From: Treponema sp.
Lineage (GTDB): Bacteria; Spirochaetota; Spirochaetia; Treponematales; Treponemataceae
DNA length: 64,000 nt
Assembly (NCBI GenBank): GCA_004554075.1
Contig: SFOB01000006.1
Coordinates: 1-64,000, forward strand
Reading direction: 5' to 3'
This document shows positions 25,731 through 34,892 of this stretch, piece by piece. Below the pieces are notes generated by a model. It was given only the letters and a program-made list of their open reading frames with translations, had not been told where the DNA came from and made no database searches. The translations under genes and the position numbers were made by a program. The stretch's first letter is position 1. Each line of letters begins with the position of its first letter.

Positions 25731-26513
25731 ATGAAAGGCTTTTTAGACTATTTACCAGGAAGCTCAGTGCTTCACAGAATGCATCCCCTTGTAAAAATAT
25801 TTGTTTCGGTTTTGATTTGTGCAGCTTCCTTCTGCTCATCAAATCCTTTTTACTTAATTGGAGTAATTGTATTTAATGTTTTGATGGCTGCAGCTGGAAA
25901 CGGCAAAATTAAAAACGGAAACGGACTTTTAAAGAGAACTCTTGGTATTCTCAAGGGACTTATCAAAATGTCTATCTTCCTTTTTATACTTCAGGTACTT
26001 GTTATCCGTCAGGGAGATCCAATCCTAACGCTCGGTAGTTTCTCTATTACAGGCCTCGCAATCCAGAAAGGGCTTCTGCTCGTTCTTCGCCTTATGGGAG
26101 CTACCCTGCCACTTTCAATTTTGATTTCTGTTACAAACCTTAATGATCTTTCCAACACAATGGTAAAGTATCTGCACATTCCTTACAAATATGCTTTTAC
26201 TTTTACAAGTGCCATCCGTTTTATTCCAATCTTCTCAATTGAAATGAGCGGCATTATCGAATCCCAGCAAGCACGCGGTGTGGACTTTGAAGTAAAGAAT
26301 CCTTTCAAAAAGTTCGGAATGATTCTGCCACTCTGCTTCCCACTTTTGATTTCTTCTGTACGAAAGATTGAATCAACTGCAACTGCTGCAGAGCTCCGCG
26401 GCTTTTATCAGCGTACTAGAGCCTGCTGTACAAAATCATACAAAGTACATTTCCGCGACTTTGTTTTCCTGCTGCTCGGAGCCGCCCTTCTTGCCGGTGG
26501 AATTATTTTATAA
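25731..26513 (+). CDS. ecfT: ECF transporter transmembrane component EcfT
   Basis: A 260-residue membrane protein with five or six helices. It has the two coupling-helix Ala-Arg-Gly motifs that contact the ATPases: SQQARGVDFE and TAAELRGFYQ. It starts one base after the ecfA stop with AAGGAGATG as ribosome site. With ecfA and the S component it forms a dedicated ECF operon. Confidence 0.92.
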   Translation: MKGFLDYLPGSSVLHRMHPLVKIFVSVLICAASFCSSNPFYLIGVIVFNVLMAAAGNGKIKNGNGLLKRTLGILKGLIKMSIFLFILQVLVIRQGDPILTLGSFSITGLAIQKGLLLVLRLMGATLPLSILISVTNLNDLSNTMVKYLHIPYKYAFTFTSAIRFIPIFSIEMSGIIESQQARGVDFEVKNPFKKFGMILPLCFPLLISSVRKIESTATAAELRGFYQRTRACCTKSYKVHFRDFVFLLLGAALLAGGIIL

Positions 26514-26532
26514 GAAAAGATAGTATTAATTT

Positions 26533-26940
26533 ATGAGTGAAAAAACAGATTTGGAAGAAGCCCGCGAATTTTTCGGCGGCGATTTTTACGCAACAAAATC
26601 AACCGGAATTATAATTGACGAAGTTGGCGACCACTATGCCCGCTGCTCAATGGAAATAACCAGAAATCATCAGAACGCTTACGGCGGAGTAATGGGCGGT
26701 GCAACCTTCACCCTGGCAGACTACACCTTTGCTGTTGCCTCAAACTTCCGCCAGCCCCAGACAGTTTCTGTCACCAGCCAGATAAACTTCATAGGAATGG
26801 CAAAAGGCACAAAGCTGATTTCCGAATCCCACCTGATTAAAGACGGCCGCTCGACCTGCCTTTACAGCATAGAAATAAAAGACGACCTCGAAAACAAGGT
26901 CGCCTTTGTAACCATCAGCGGAATGAAACTGAAAGCCTAA
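26533..26940 (+). CDS. PaaI-family hotdog thioesterase
   Basis: A 135-residue acyl-CoA thioesterase of the PaaI type. HQNAYGGVMGGATFTLADYTFAVASN carries the His-Gln-Asn, Gly-Gly and Asp residues of the hotdog active site. The substrate is unknown. Its stop overlaps the end of sdaAA on the other strand by four bases. Confidence 0.88.
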   Translation: MSEKTDLEEAREFFGGDFYATKSTGIIIDEVGDHYARCSMEITRNHQNAYGGVMGGATFTLADYTFAVASNFRQPQTVSVTSQINFIGMAKGTKLISESHLIKDGRSTCLYSIEIKDDLENKVAFVTISGMKLKA

Positions 26941-27803
26941 CTATTTTTCACAGATTCGCGCAGGGCCGAAGGGGCCGCCGCCAGGCCTTCAAGACTTGTC
27001 TCTCTTAAACAGGCTGGAATCAGTTTGCCGATTCTGCCCATGGTTTCAAAAACTTCATCAACTGGAATTGCAGACTTTATTCCTGCCATCGCCATCTGAC
27101 TTGAGATAATGGCGTTTACCGCGCCGGATACATTTCTTTTTATACAGGGAACTTCTACAAGACCCGCAACCGGGTCGCAGGTAAGGCCCAGCATATTTTT
27201 CATTGCCAGTGCTGCAGCATTTGCAATCTGTTCGTTAGTGCCATTTTCAAGATAAGTCAGGGCTCCGGCCGCCATTGAACTTGCACTACCGATTTCTGCC
27301 TGACAGCCTCCTTCTGCGCCGGAAATACTTGCAGTCTCTGCAATTACCTGACCGATTCCAGCCGCAACAAAGAGGGCTTCCACTACCCGCGCCTTGTCTG
27401 CATTTTTTTCTTCAAGATAAGTAAGAAGCACTGCAGGAATTACTCCGCAGGAACCGGCAGTAGGTGCCGCAACAATTCTTCCCATGCAGGCATTTGATTC
27501 TGCCATCTTTACGGCCTTTTCCATAACCATTGCGAGGAAAGTGCCTATGAGACGGTTTTCATTTTTTCTGAAAGTCTCGAGCTTAGCGCCGTCTCCACCG
27601 CTGAGCCCGCTTTGTGAACGTAAATCAGGATTATATTTTTTGTCCGCTTCAATCATGGCATCCAGCATCTTTTCCATGCGGGAAAAACTTTCTGCTTCTG
27701 TTACCTTACGTTCCTGAACATCATCGTCCATAATCACCTTCCACAAGGGAAGATTTTTTGACTGAGAAGCTTCCATGATTTCTGACATTTTTGAGAAAGA
27801 CAT
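26937..27803 (-). CDS. sdaAA: L-serine dehydratase alpha subunit
   Basis: A 288-residue catalytic subunit of the iron-sulfur L-serine dehydratase that turns serine into pyruvate and ammonia. Cysteine blocks for the 4Fe-4S cluster are visible: CMGRIVAAPTAGSCGV, GGCQAEIGSA, LTCDPVAGLVEVPC. It lies one base after sdaAB, as in the two-subunit Firmicute-type enzyme. The ammonia released links it to the nitrogen genes in this window. Confidence 0.93.
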   Translation of the reverse strand: MSFSKMSEIMEASQSKNLPLWKVIMDDDVQERKVTEAESFSRMEKMLDAMIEADKKYNPDLRSQSGLSGGDGAKLETFRKNENRLIGTFLAMVMEKAVKMAESNACMGRIVAAPTAGSCGVIPAVLLTYLEEKNADKARVVEALFVAAGIGQVIAETASISGAEGGCQAEIGSASSMAAGALTYLENGTNEQIANAAALAMKNMLGLTCDPVAGLVEVPCIKRNVSGAVNAIISSQMAMAGIKSAIPVDEVFETMGRIGKLIPACLRETSLEGLAAAPSALRESVKNS

Positions 27804-27804
27804 T

Positions 27805-28470
27805 TTAATTCTCCAGGCAGCTGTAATAAGTTACTTTTTCAACGCCTTCTAATTTTGTAAGCCAGTGCAGAGACTCCTGAGGAATCTCACTGTCCAGCTC
27901 AAGGACCATAACCGCATCTCCGCCCCGCTTAGCACGATAGAGCTGCATGGCCGCAATGTTTACCGACTTATGTGCAAGCATGCTTGTAACCTCGCTGACG
28001 TGTCCCGGCTGGTCTTTGTTGTGAACAATAAGTGTAGGATTCTCTCCTGAAAAATTTGTTCTCAACCCGTCTATACTTGCAATGTTTATAATCGATCCGC
28101 CGACTGATTCTCCGATTACCTGTAACTTACGCCCCTTAGTTCCGGTAAGATTCATGAGAACCGAGTTAGGATGATAATCACTTAAATCTGCACGACCAAA
28201 CTTTATTTCTATGCCCTGCTCTTTTGCAAGCTGAAGACTTTCGGGAATGAGAGGATTATCTTCTTTCATTCCCAAAAGCCCGGCTACGAGAGCAAAGTTT
28301 GTACCATGTCCTTTTCCGGTAGCAAGAAAACTTCCGTGCAGTAAGATTTCCGCAGCCTTAAGTTTTTCTCCCAGCAGCTTACGACTGGCATAGCCGATTT
28401 TGACCGCGCCCGCCGTATGCGAAGAAGAAGGACCTACCATTACCGGCCCGATAATTTCAAAAATATTCAT
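27805..28470 (-). CDS. sdaAB: L-serine dehydratase beta subunit
   Basis: A 221-residue beta subunit. The N-terminal GPVMVGPSSSHTAGAVKIG motif defines the family, and the C-terminal half is an ACT domain (NPTLIVHNKDQPGHVSEVTSML), which binds serine or regulates activity. The gene order sdaAB-sdaAA on the minus strand, four bases after the preceding gene, indicates one operon. Confidence 0.93.
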   Translation of the reverse strand: MNIFEIIGPVMVGPSSSHTAGAVKIGYASRKLLGEKLKAAEILLHGSFLATGKGHGTNFALVAGLLGMKEDNPLIPESLQLAKEQGIEIKFGRADLSDYHPNSVLMNLTGTKGRKLQVIGESVGGSIINIASIDGLRTNFSGENPTLIVHNKDQPGHVSEVTSMLAHKSVNIAAMQLYRAKRGGDAVMVLELDSEIPQESLHWLTKLEGVEKVTYYSCLEN

Positions 28471-28474
28471 AGGC

Positions 28475-28903
28475 CTAAAGAACTGTATAATCTAAGAATG
28501 CTGGTTTTCTTGCTTCGTTCAAAAGCTCTTTTACCACATTTGGTTTTACGGCATAGAGTTTTGAAGTAGCATCATAAAAATCAAATTTCATAATCCAAAG
28601 CTCACCGCAATCATTGAGTTCAACGAGTCGTAATTTACCGCCTCGCTTTGGCGAATAATAGACTCCCTGATTTACTACAATCATCTCCTTGCAGATTATT
28701 CCGAATCCGTAAAGCTTCTGCAGATTTCTTGTATCAAAATCAAGCTGCTTTCCAAAATCAGCATGAAGATTTATATGAACCGGAACCTCGCTTATTCCGC
28801 CGGAAAACATCTGGGCATCTGCTGGAATAAGACGAAACTTCTTAGGATCAAAATATGAAAGCAAGGGTACAATCTCAAGATCATTTACTTTTTCTGTTGT
28901 CAT
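28475..28903 (-). CDS. Conserved-looking protein of unknown function
   Basis: A 142-residue soluble protein with no signal peptide or membrane segment. Strand-rich, with VPVHINLHADFGKQLDFD and VNQGVYYSPKRGGKLRLVELNDCGELWIMKFDFYD. I do not recognise the family. It is first in an apparent operon with sdaAB and sdaAA (four-base gap), so a role linked to serine breakdown is possible. Confidence 0.6.
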   Translation of the reverse strand: MTTEKVNDLEIVPLLSYFDPKKFRLIPADAQMFSGGISEVPVHINLHADFGKQLDFDTRNLQKLYGFGIICKEMIVVNQGVYYSPKRGGKLRLVELNDCGELWIMKFDFYDATSKLYAVKPNVVKELLNEARKPAFLDYTVL

Positions 28904-28919
28904 AACCTACTCCTCCAGG

Positions 28920-28967
28920 TTGCCGGTGGTTTCGATATACTTCGCTTCGCGAAGCACTCAACCACCG
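28920..28967. repeat. Palindromic element after the opp operon
   Basis: CCGGTGGTT pairs with AACCACCGG, enclosing a second stem CTTCGC-TTC-GCGAAG. No T run follows on either side. It could still limit read-through or protect the oppA message from 3' decay. Confidence 0.6.
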
Positions 28968-28981
28968 GACAGTTTTTGTTT

Positions 28982-30622
28982 TTACTTCTGCTCAACCTTC
29001 ATGCCGGTGTAGTTTGGATAACCGATTACGTCGTTGTAATAGCCTGTAAGCTCCGGCGGAATAAGGTTTGTATTGTTGTTTGTAAAGAGCGGAACAATTA
29101 CTGTATCTTCGCTGACAGCAATCTTTTCTGCAGCAAGCAGCATGTCCTGACGCTTCTTTGCATCCAGTTCAAGATCTGACTTTGCAATCAAATCATCATA
29201 CTTTTTGTTGTTCCAGTTGATGTCGTTCAGACTGTTTCCTGTTACGTACATCATAAGCCAGGTTGTAGGATCGTTGTAATCTGCATACCACTGCATACGA
29301 ATCATCTGATCTTTCTTCTGGCGGCGCTGTGCAACATAAACTTCATTTTCAAGAGCCTGAAGTTCTACCTCAACTCCAAGGAGCTTCCACTGCTGTTGAA
29401 GAACCTGGGCAACATCACCTTCATAACCCATTGAAGGGTAAGTGTATGTAATTTTTGGAAGGCCCTTTCCATCAGGATATCCGGCTTCGGCAAGCAGCTT
29501 CTTTGCTTCTTCAATATTCTCATCAAGAAGGTCTCCCTGAAGTTCTCCCCACTGAGTTCCATCAACCTTAGAGTGATAGAAGCGGCCAACGAAAGTTGTT
29601 GAAGGGACACAAGACATTCCGACTACAGTTGCAATATCCTTTCTCTTAAGGGCAAGGGCAAAAGCCTTGCGAACCTTAGGATTGTCAAATGGTGCAATGT
29701 TAGGGTTCATCATGATGTAGTTAGTCTGAGGAACCTCTGTGATTTTCAAATCAGGCTTACCCTGGTAGCGTTCTGCAATCGAAGATGGAGCGCCAGTCAG
29801 AATTGTAAGCTCACCTGTCTGATAAGCGGCTGCCTTTGCCTGGTTATCATCCATAAAGCGCATCTTGATTGAAAGGAGGTTTACGCTGTCGGCATCGTAG
29901 TAGTAAGGATTCTTCTTGTAGAGAATGTATTCCCCAGGCTTACGCTCTGCCATATACCATGGACCGTTTCCAAGGTTCTTTGCAGGATCCATATCCCAAA
30001 GCTTATCTTCATCTTTTGCATACTTGCAGTTTGAAGGCATAAAGGTTGGAACGTTTGCAAACATATCAAGGAAGTATGCACATGGTTTAGCAAGTGTTAC
30101 TTTAAGTACCTTTGGATCTGTTGCATCAATTGCAACATCCTCAAGGCTGCCCTTTCCGCTAAAGGCTTCTGTTGCTCCCTTGATTGGGAAGAGGAAGTCT
30201 ACATACCAGGCTCCGTTTTCCGGCTCCAGGGCACGGATCATTGTGTTCTTGTAATCCATAGAAGTTACAGGAGATCCGTCTGACCACTTTGCTGTATCGC
30301 GGATCCAGAAAGTGTAAGTCAGCAGGTCTGAGCTGATTTCCCACTTTTCTGCAGTAGCGGCTGTAAACAGTCCGTCTGGTGTATATGTTACAAGAGGGTC
30401 CAGTGTATATGTCTGATGAGAGAAATATACATAAGCTGCGGCACCTGCAGGGTCATATTCGCCAGTCTCCGACTGATTGGCTACGACAATTTCAAGAATC
30501 TCGCCTTTTTCATTTGTTTTTACTCGGCTTGAAGATTTTCCTCCACAAGAAAGGAGTCCAAACATCATTGCAGTTCCCATAAGTGCTGCAGCCCACTTCT
30601 TAACGTTGCGATTCATAATCAT
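28982..30622 (-). CDS. oppA: Oligopeptide-binding lipoprotein OppA
   Basis: A 546-residue family 5 extracellular solute-binding protein, anchored by lipid at GLLSCGG. Landmarks: DPLVTYTPDGLFTAATAEKW, TYTFWIRDTAKWSDGSPVTS, and the C-terminal MQWYADYNDPTTWLMMYV. It should capture peptides and hand them to OppBC. GGAGG precedes the ATG. It is last in the oppBCDFA operon, a common position for abundant binding proteins. Confidence 0.93.
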   Translation of the reverse strand: MIMNRNVKKWAAALMGTAMMFGLLSCGGKSSSRVKTNEKGEILEIVVANQSETGEYDPAGAAAYVYFSHQTYTLDPLVTYTPDGLFTAATAEKWEISSDLLTYTFWIRDTAKWSDGSPVTSMDYKNTMIRALEPENGAWYVDFLFPIKGATEAFSGKGSLEDVAIDATDPKVLKVTLAKPCAYFLDMFANVPTFMPSNCKYAKDEDKLWDMDPAKNLGNGPWYMAERKPGEYILYKKNPYYYDADSVNLLSIKMRFMDDNQAKAAAYQTGELTILTGAPSSIAERYQGKPDLKITEVPQTNYIMMNPNIAPFDNPKVRKAFALALKRKDIATVVGMSCVPSTTFVGRFYHSKVDGTQWGELQGDLLDENIEEAKKLLAEAGYPDGKGLPKITYTYPSMGYEGDVAQVLQQQWKLLGVEVELQALENEVYVAQRRQKKDQMIRMQWYADYNDPTTWLMMYVTGNSLNDINWNNKKYDDLIAKSDLELDAKKRQDMLLAAEKIAVSEDTVIVPLFTNNNTNLIPPELTGYYNDVIGYPNYTGMKVEQK

Positions 30623-30639
30623 AGTGAACCTCCATTTAT

Positions 30640-31626
30640 TTATTTTTCAGGTGCATACAAAAAGCATGCTACCTTATGGTTACCAATTGAATAGGTTTCC
30701 GGCTTTTCCTGATTACACCTTTCTGTGCAGTGTGGACAGCGTGGTGCAAAAGGGCAGCCCTTTGGCGGATTAATCGGAGACGGAACTTCGCCTTCCAGCA
30801 GAATTCGCTTTTTTGTTTTTGCCAGCTCCGGATCTGGAACCGGCGAAGCAGAAATCAGAGCCTTTGTGTAAGGATGAAGCGGTGTCTTATAGACTTCATC
30901 GCTGGTTCCGAATTCCACCATATTTCCAAGATACATAACTCCAATCTTGTGACTGATGTGATGTACCATTTCCAGGTCATGCGCAATGAAGAGGTAAGAA
31001 AAACCTCTTTCGTGCTGAAGTTTTTCCAGCAGGTTGATTACCTGAGCCTGGATTGAAACGTCCAGGGCAGAAATCGGTTCGTCGCAGACAATGAACTCCG
31101 GGTTGAGGGCCAGGGCTCTTGCAATTCCGATTCGCTGACGCTGACCGCCGGAAAACTCAAATGGATAGCGGCGGATGTGGTCTGGTTTCAAACCTACTGT
31201 CTGAATCAAATCCTGAACGATTGCCTTGCGCTCCTTTGGAGTTCCCATGTTGTGAATAACCATTGCCTCTTCTATAATTTCACCAACTGTCATTCTCGGG
31301 TTCAAAGAAGCATAAGGATCCTGGAAGATCATCTGCATTCTCTTTCTATAAGGATTCATCTGCTTGTTTGAAAACTTTGTGATATCAACTCCATCAAAAA
31401 TAATCTTTCCGCTGGTTGAATCATGAATCTTCAAAATAGTTCGTCCCATGCTGGACTTTCCGCAGCCAGACTCTCCTACGATTCCAAGTGTTTCTCCTCT
31501 CTCAAGTGTGAAGGAAACATTTTCTACTGCGTGAACCTTCTTGCCCTTTGCGGCATCGAAGTATTTTGTAAGCCCCTGTACTTCAAGAATAGGTCTGGCC
31601 TTCTCTGTTGTCTTTATTTCACTCAT
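30640..31626 (-). CDS. oppF: Oligopeptide ABC ATPase OppF
   Basis: A 328-residue ATPase with GESGCGKSS, FSGGQRQRIGIARALAL, and the C-terminal oligopeptide-transporter domain CPFAPRCPHCTERC, which may bind an iron-sulfur cluster. The start at 31626 is preferred because GGAGG lies eight bases upstream. It overlaps the oppD stop by eight bases. Confidence 0.92.
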   Translation of the reverse strand: MSEIKTTEKARPILEVQGLTKYFDAAKGKKVHAVENVSFTLERGETLGIVGESGCGKSSMGRTILKIHDSTSGKIIFDGVDITKFSNKQMNPYRKRMQMIFQDPYASLNPRMTVGEIIEEAMVIHNMGTPKERKAIVQDLIQTVGLKPDHIRRYPFEFSGGQRQRIGIARALALNPEFIVCDEPISALDVSIQAQVINLLEKLQHERGFSYLFIAHDLEMVHHISHKIGVMYLGNMVEFGTSDEVYKTPLHPYTKALISASPVPDPELAKTKKRILLEGEVPSPINPPKGCPFAPRCPHCTERCNQEKPETYSIGNHKVACFLYAPEK

Positions 31627-32653
31627 GAGCATTTCCTCCAATCACTTCTTCGTATCTATCTGCACAGTGCAGCCAGCATTTACACTTATGGGTTTTGCTG
31701 AACTCAGTTGAAAGCGGTGAATACTTTGTACAGATTTCCATCGCTTCGCTGCAGCGCGGTGCAAAAGGACACTCGTTGCCAAGCTTAATCAAATCAGGTG
31801 GTGTTCCCGGAATCGGCTTGAGCGGCTCCTTGTTATCAACATTTGAATTGGCAATTGAGTTCAAAAGTCCTTTTGTATACGGATGCTTTGCCTCATAGAA
31901 GATTTCCTTTACAGTTCCCTCTTCCATGATGTTGCCGCCGTACATAATGGAGATTCTGTCGCATAGGCTAGCGACAACTCCAAGGTCGTGGGTAATAAGG
32001 ATTACTCCTGTTCCGGCCTTTTGTGTAAGCTCCTTAATCAGTTCCAGAATCTGTGCCTGAACTGTTACGTCCAGGGCTGTTGTCGGTTCATCGCAAATCA
32101 AAAGCTTTGGATTATTTGCCAGGGCAATTGCAATTATGATTCGCTGTCGCATACCGCCGGAAAACTCAAATGGATACTGCTTCAATCGCATCTCAGGGCT
32201 TGGGATTCCAACCATCTTCATCAGCTCAATTGCACGAGCCCTTGCTTCCTTCTTTGTGCACTTTGTGTGATACAAAATGCCTTCTGTTATCTGCTTTTCA
32301 ATTGTTACAATCGGGTTCAAGTAACTCATTGGATCCTGGAAAATCATTGAGATTTCATTTCCACGGATTTCCTGCAGCATCTTTTCGTACTGCTTCTTTT
32401 CTGCCTTTGTGTTGTAGTGGTTAGGGCTTAGGTCCTTTCCATCAAAAGTCATTGAACCCGAAGTTACCTTTCCGTTTCCAGCCAGGAGGCCCATGAGCGA
32501 AAGCATACCCTGCGACTTTCCCGAACCAGACTCTCCTACGATTCCAAGAATCTCACCGGCTTCTACATGGTAATCTACTCCGCGCACGGCCTTTACTGTT
32601 CCGCCGTCTGTCTTAAACTCTGTTGTCAGTCCCTTTATTTCCAGTAAACTCAT
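31619..32653 (-). CDS. oppD: Oligopeptide ABC ATPase OppD
   Basis: A 344-residue ATPase with GESGSGKSQ, FSGGMRQRIIIAIAL and the C-terminal CPFAPRCSEAMEIC cysteine motif. The start at 32653 (MSLLEIKG) follows AGGAG; an upstream frame extension lacks a ribosome site. OppD and OppF form the heterodimer that powers the importer. Confidence 0.92.
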   Translation of the reverse strand: MSLLEIKGLTTEFKTDGGTVKAVRGVDYHVEAGEILGIVGESGSGKSQGMLSLMGLLAGNGKVTSGSMTFDGKDLSPNHYNTKAEKKQYEKMLQEIRGNEISMIFQDPMSYLNPIVTIEKQITEGILYHTKCTKKEARARAIELMKMVGIPSPEMRLKQYPFEFSGGMRQRIIIAIALANNPKLLICDEPTTALDVTVQAQILELIKELTQKAGTGVILITHDLGVVASLCDRISIMYGGNIMEEGTVKEIFYEAKHPYTKGLLNSIANSNVDNKEPLKPIPGTPPDLIKLGNECPFAPRCSEAMEICTKYSPLSTEFSKTHKCKCWLHCADRYEEVIGGNAHE

Positions 32654-32693
32654 ATTTCTAACTCCTCGCGGGCAGCAGCGCCCACCCCACGCC

Positions 32694-33635
32694 TTAGCGC
32701 TTTCTCTTTGGATCCAGTGCTCTCTCCAGACCTTCACCTACAAAGTTGAAGGAGATGATTGTAAGACAGATTGCAACAAGCGGATAAATTGTCTGCATAG
32801 GGTAAACCATAATCAGTTCACTTGCCGCATCGCACAAGGTTCCCCAGCTTGCCTTTGGCGCTGAGATTCCAACTCCTATGAATGAGAGCCAGGCTTCTGT
32901 GAAGATTGCCTGTGGAACCATAAGGGTAATGTTTACGATGATTGGTCCCATTGCATTTACCAGAAGGTGCTTTACAAGAATACGCTTAGGACTTGCTCCA
33001 AGAACAAAGGCCGCCATCGTAAACTCCTGCTCCCTCAAACTCTTTACCTGAGAGCGTACAATTCGCGCCGTACCAATCCAGCAGGTAATCGAAATACCCA
33101 GAATGATTGAACTGACTCCCGCGCCCAGCCAGAGCATAATCAAAACTATGTAAAGCATTGACGGTACAGAATAGATGATGTCGACAAAGCGCATCATAAC
33201 CATATCTGTTTTTCCGCCGACGTAACCTGCAATTCCTCCATAAAGAGTTCCCAGAATCAGGTTGACGATTGCGGCTACAATTCCAACTCCAAGACTTATG
33301 CGGGCACCGTAAAGGATACGCACAAAAATGTCGCGTCCCATCTTGTCGGTTCCAAAAAGATGCTGGGCAGTTGGTGCCGCATTTCGCAGGGCAATGTTCT
33401 GGTCTTCATAAGAAAAAGGTGAAAAGACCGGACCAAGAATTGCCATAAGAACTACGATTACCAGAACAATCAGGCCAAAGACTGCACGCTTGTTCTTTGT
33501 GAACTCAGCCTTTACAGACTGGAAGAAGGTCTTGCTTTCAATCGCAATAAACTCATCATTCTTTTCTTCCTTGCTGAGTTTGCGGAATAACTGCTGCTTC
33601 TGCATTTCCTTATATTCACTTGATGTCTGTTCCAT
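32694..33635 (-). CDS. oppC: Oligopeptide permease OppC
   Basis: A 313-residue inner-membrane permease. After a long cytoplasmic N-terminus it has about six helices and the EAA coupling loop (ASPKRILVKHLLVNAMGPIIV). LFGTDKMGRDIFVRILYG is a family signature. GGAGG precedes the ATG, nine bases after oppB. Confidence 0.93.
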   Translation of the reverse strand: MEQTSSEYKEMQKQQLFRKLSKEEKNDEFIAIESKTFFQSVKAEFTKNKRAVFGLIVLVIVVLMAILGPVFSPFSYEDQNIALRNAAPTAQHLFGTDKMGRDIFVRILYGARISLGVGIVAAIVNLILGTLYGGIAGYVGGKTDMVMMRFVDIIYSVPSMLYIVLIMLWLGAGVSSIILGISITCWIGTARIVRSQVKSLREQEFTMAAFVLGASPKRILVKHLLVNAMGPIIVNITLMVPQAIFTEAWLSFIGVGISAPKASWGTLCDAASELIMVYPMQTIYPLVAICLTIISFNFVGEGLERALDPKRKR

Positions 33636-33644
33636 ACTGTCCTC

Positions 33645-34562
33645 CTAAAGTGACTTTCTTGTTCTCGGGTCAACAACCGCACAAAGTAAGTCTGCAATCA
33701 GGTTGCACATGATAATCAGCGCACCCATAAAAATCGTAATTCCCATAACCACTGTGTAGTCGTGGTTCATGATTGCATTTGTAAACTCACGGCCAAGTCC
33801 TGGAATCGTAAAAATCTTTTCGATTGTTACGGAACCGGTAAGCAGGAATGCAATCATTGGTCCTATGTAAGTAATTACCGGCAGCATGGCATTTTTCAAA
33901 ACATGGCGGAAAAGGATTGTGCTCTTGCTGATTCCCTTTGCCTTTGCCATGGTTATATAATCCTGTCTGATAACCTCTTCGTAAGAACTCTGGGTAAGTC
34001 GGGCAACCGCACTGATTGGCCAGAGTCCCTGAGCAACCGCCGGCAGTATGTAGTGCAGCGGTGTACTCAAACCGATGATTGGCAGGGCCTTAAAAATTAC
34101 GCCGAACAGAATCATCAGAAGAAGGGCTACAAGAAAGTTTGGAATACTAACTCCAAGTGTAAGTCCTGTAAGCCAGGCTCCCTTTGCTACCGGGCTCTTT
34201 GATCTCGCCATCATGATGCCCGAAAAGATTCCAACCACCAGAACAAGAACTGTAGTAACAAGACCAAGCTTCACAGTCGGAATCATTGACTGCCTGATGA
34301 TGGATGTTACAGAAGTTCCAGTCTTCTTATAGGAAGTTCCCAGATCTCCATGCAGCATATTGTTTATATAAATGAAAAGCTGAGTAACAACCGGTTTATC
34401 AAGACCGTACTGTGCTTCCATTTTGGCGAGAACATCGCCGGAAATATTTTTTGATTGAAGAGGACTTCCAGGCATAACCTTTGTCAGCGTAAAAGTGATT
34501 ACAATCAGGATGAACAAGGTAAGAAGGCCAAGCCCTAACCTTTTTAGAATGTACTTAATCAT
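33645..34562 (-). CDS. oppB: Oligopeptide permease OppB
   Basis: A 305-residue permease with six helices and the EAA loop (KGISKSTILFRHVLKNAMLPVI). The N-terminal YILKRLGLGLLTLFILIVITFTL and MPGSPL are typical OppB features. It is the first gene of the operon and follows a leader with a hexaloop/terminator switch. Confidence 0.93.
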   Translation of the reverse strand: MIKYILKRLGLGLLTLFILIVITFTLTKVMPGSPLQSKNISGDVLAKMEAQYGLDKPVVTQLFIYINNMLHGDLGTSYKKTGTSVTSIIRQSMIPTVKLGLVTTVLVLVVGIFSGIMMARSKSPVAKGAWLTGLTLGVSIPNFLVALLLMILFGVIFKALPIIGLSTPLHYILPAVAQGLWPISAVARLTQSSYEEVIRQDYITMAKAKGISKSTILFRHVLKNAMLPVITYIGPMIAFLLTGSVTIEKIFTIPGLGREFTNAIMNHDYTVVMGITIFMGALIIMCNLIADLLCAVVDPRTRKSL

Positions 34563-34593
34563 CTATCCTCCTTAGCGCTCGTAAACTGTAGAC

Positions 34594-34635
34594 AAAAAAA
34601 ATGGCAAAGATGTTTTTTTACGACATCTTTGCCAT
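34594..34635 (-). promoter_or_regulatory. opp leader ANTAR-type hexaloop and terminator
   Basis: Minus strand: AUGGC-AAAGAU-GUCGU (34620-34635), five pairs with two G-U, six-base loop with A1 and G4. It lies inside the 5' arm of the perfect 12-bp terminator AUGGCAAAGAUG/CAUCUUUGCCAU, followed by a U tract. The operon ATG follows after about 30 bases. Confidence 0.7.
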
Positions 34636-34680
34636 CAAGGAAAATGAAAACTGCTTACGAACCCTGTTTCATTTTTGATA
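34636..34680 (-). promoter_or_regulatory. Upstream hairpin in the opp leader
   Basis: Minus strand: AAAAUGAAA pairs with UUUCAUUUU across a GGGUUCGUAAGC apex. This is the only leader in the window with room for a first hairpin before the hexaloop, but its loop is not a clear A1/G4 hexamer. Confidence 0.4.
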
Positions 34681-34686
34681 GTGCCA

Positions 34687-34715
34687 CTTATAAAGGAATC
34701 AAGAGCTATGGTCAA
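34687..34715 (-). promoter_or_regulatory. opp operon promoter
   Basis: Minus strand TTGACC (plus 34710-34715) and TATAAG (plus 34687-34692), spacing 17. The predicted start is near 34680, giving a leader of about 115 bases. Confidence 0.75.
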
Positions 34716-34793
34716 TAAGTTTTTTTGCAATTTGTGAGTGGAACAAAAAATTAAAGTTGCATTTGTAAATTTTACAATTTTCCGTAAATTAAA

Positions 34794-34822
34794 TTGACAC
34801 TGATAATTAAGAGAACATAAAG
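34794..34822 (+). promoter_or_regulatory. Promoter of the 2-hydroxyacid dehydrogenase
   Basis: TTGACA (34794-34799) and ATAAAG about 17 bases on. The 5' leader contains an inverted repeat, GGAAC with GTTCC (34834-34876), enclosing GACC-CGTAC-GGTC. No U tract follows, so it is not an obvious terminator. Confidence 0.55.
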
Positions 34823-34892
34823 TAAGCCCAAATCTGGAACAGACCCGTACGGTCATAAGCTTGCGGCAGTTCCATAAAAGTGAGGTGAAATT

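Noticed and set aside
34834..34876. Riboswitch before the 2-hydroxyacid dehydrogenase
   Set aside because: An inverted repeat exists but matches no class I know and has no expression platform.
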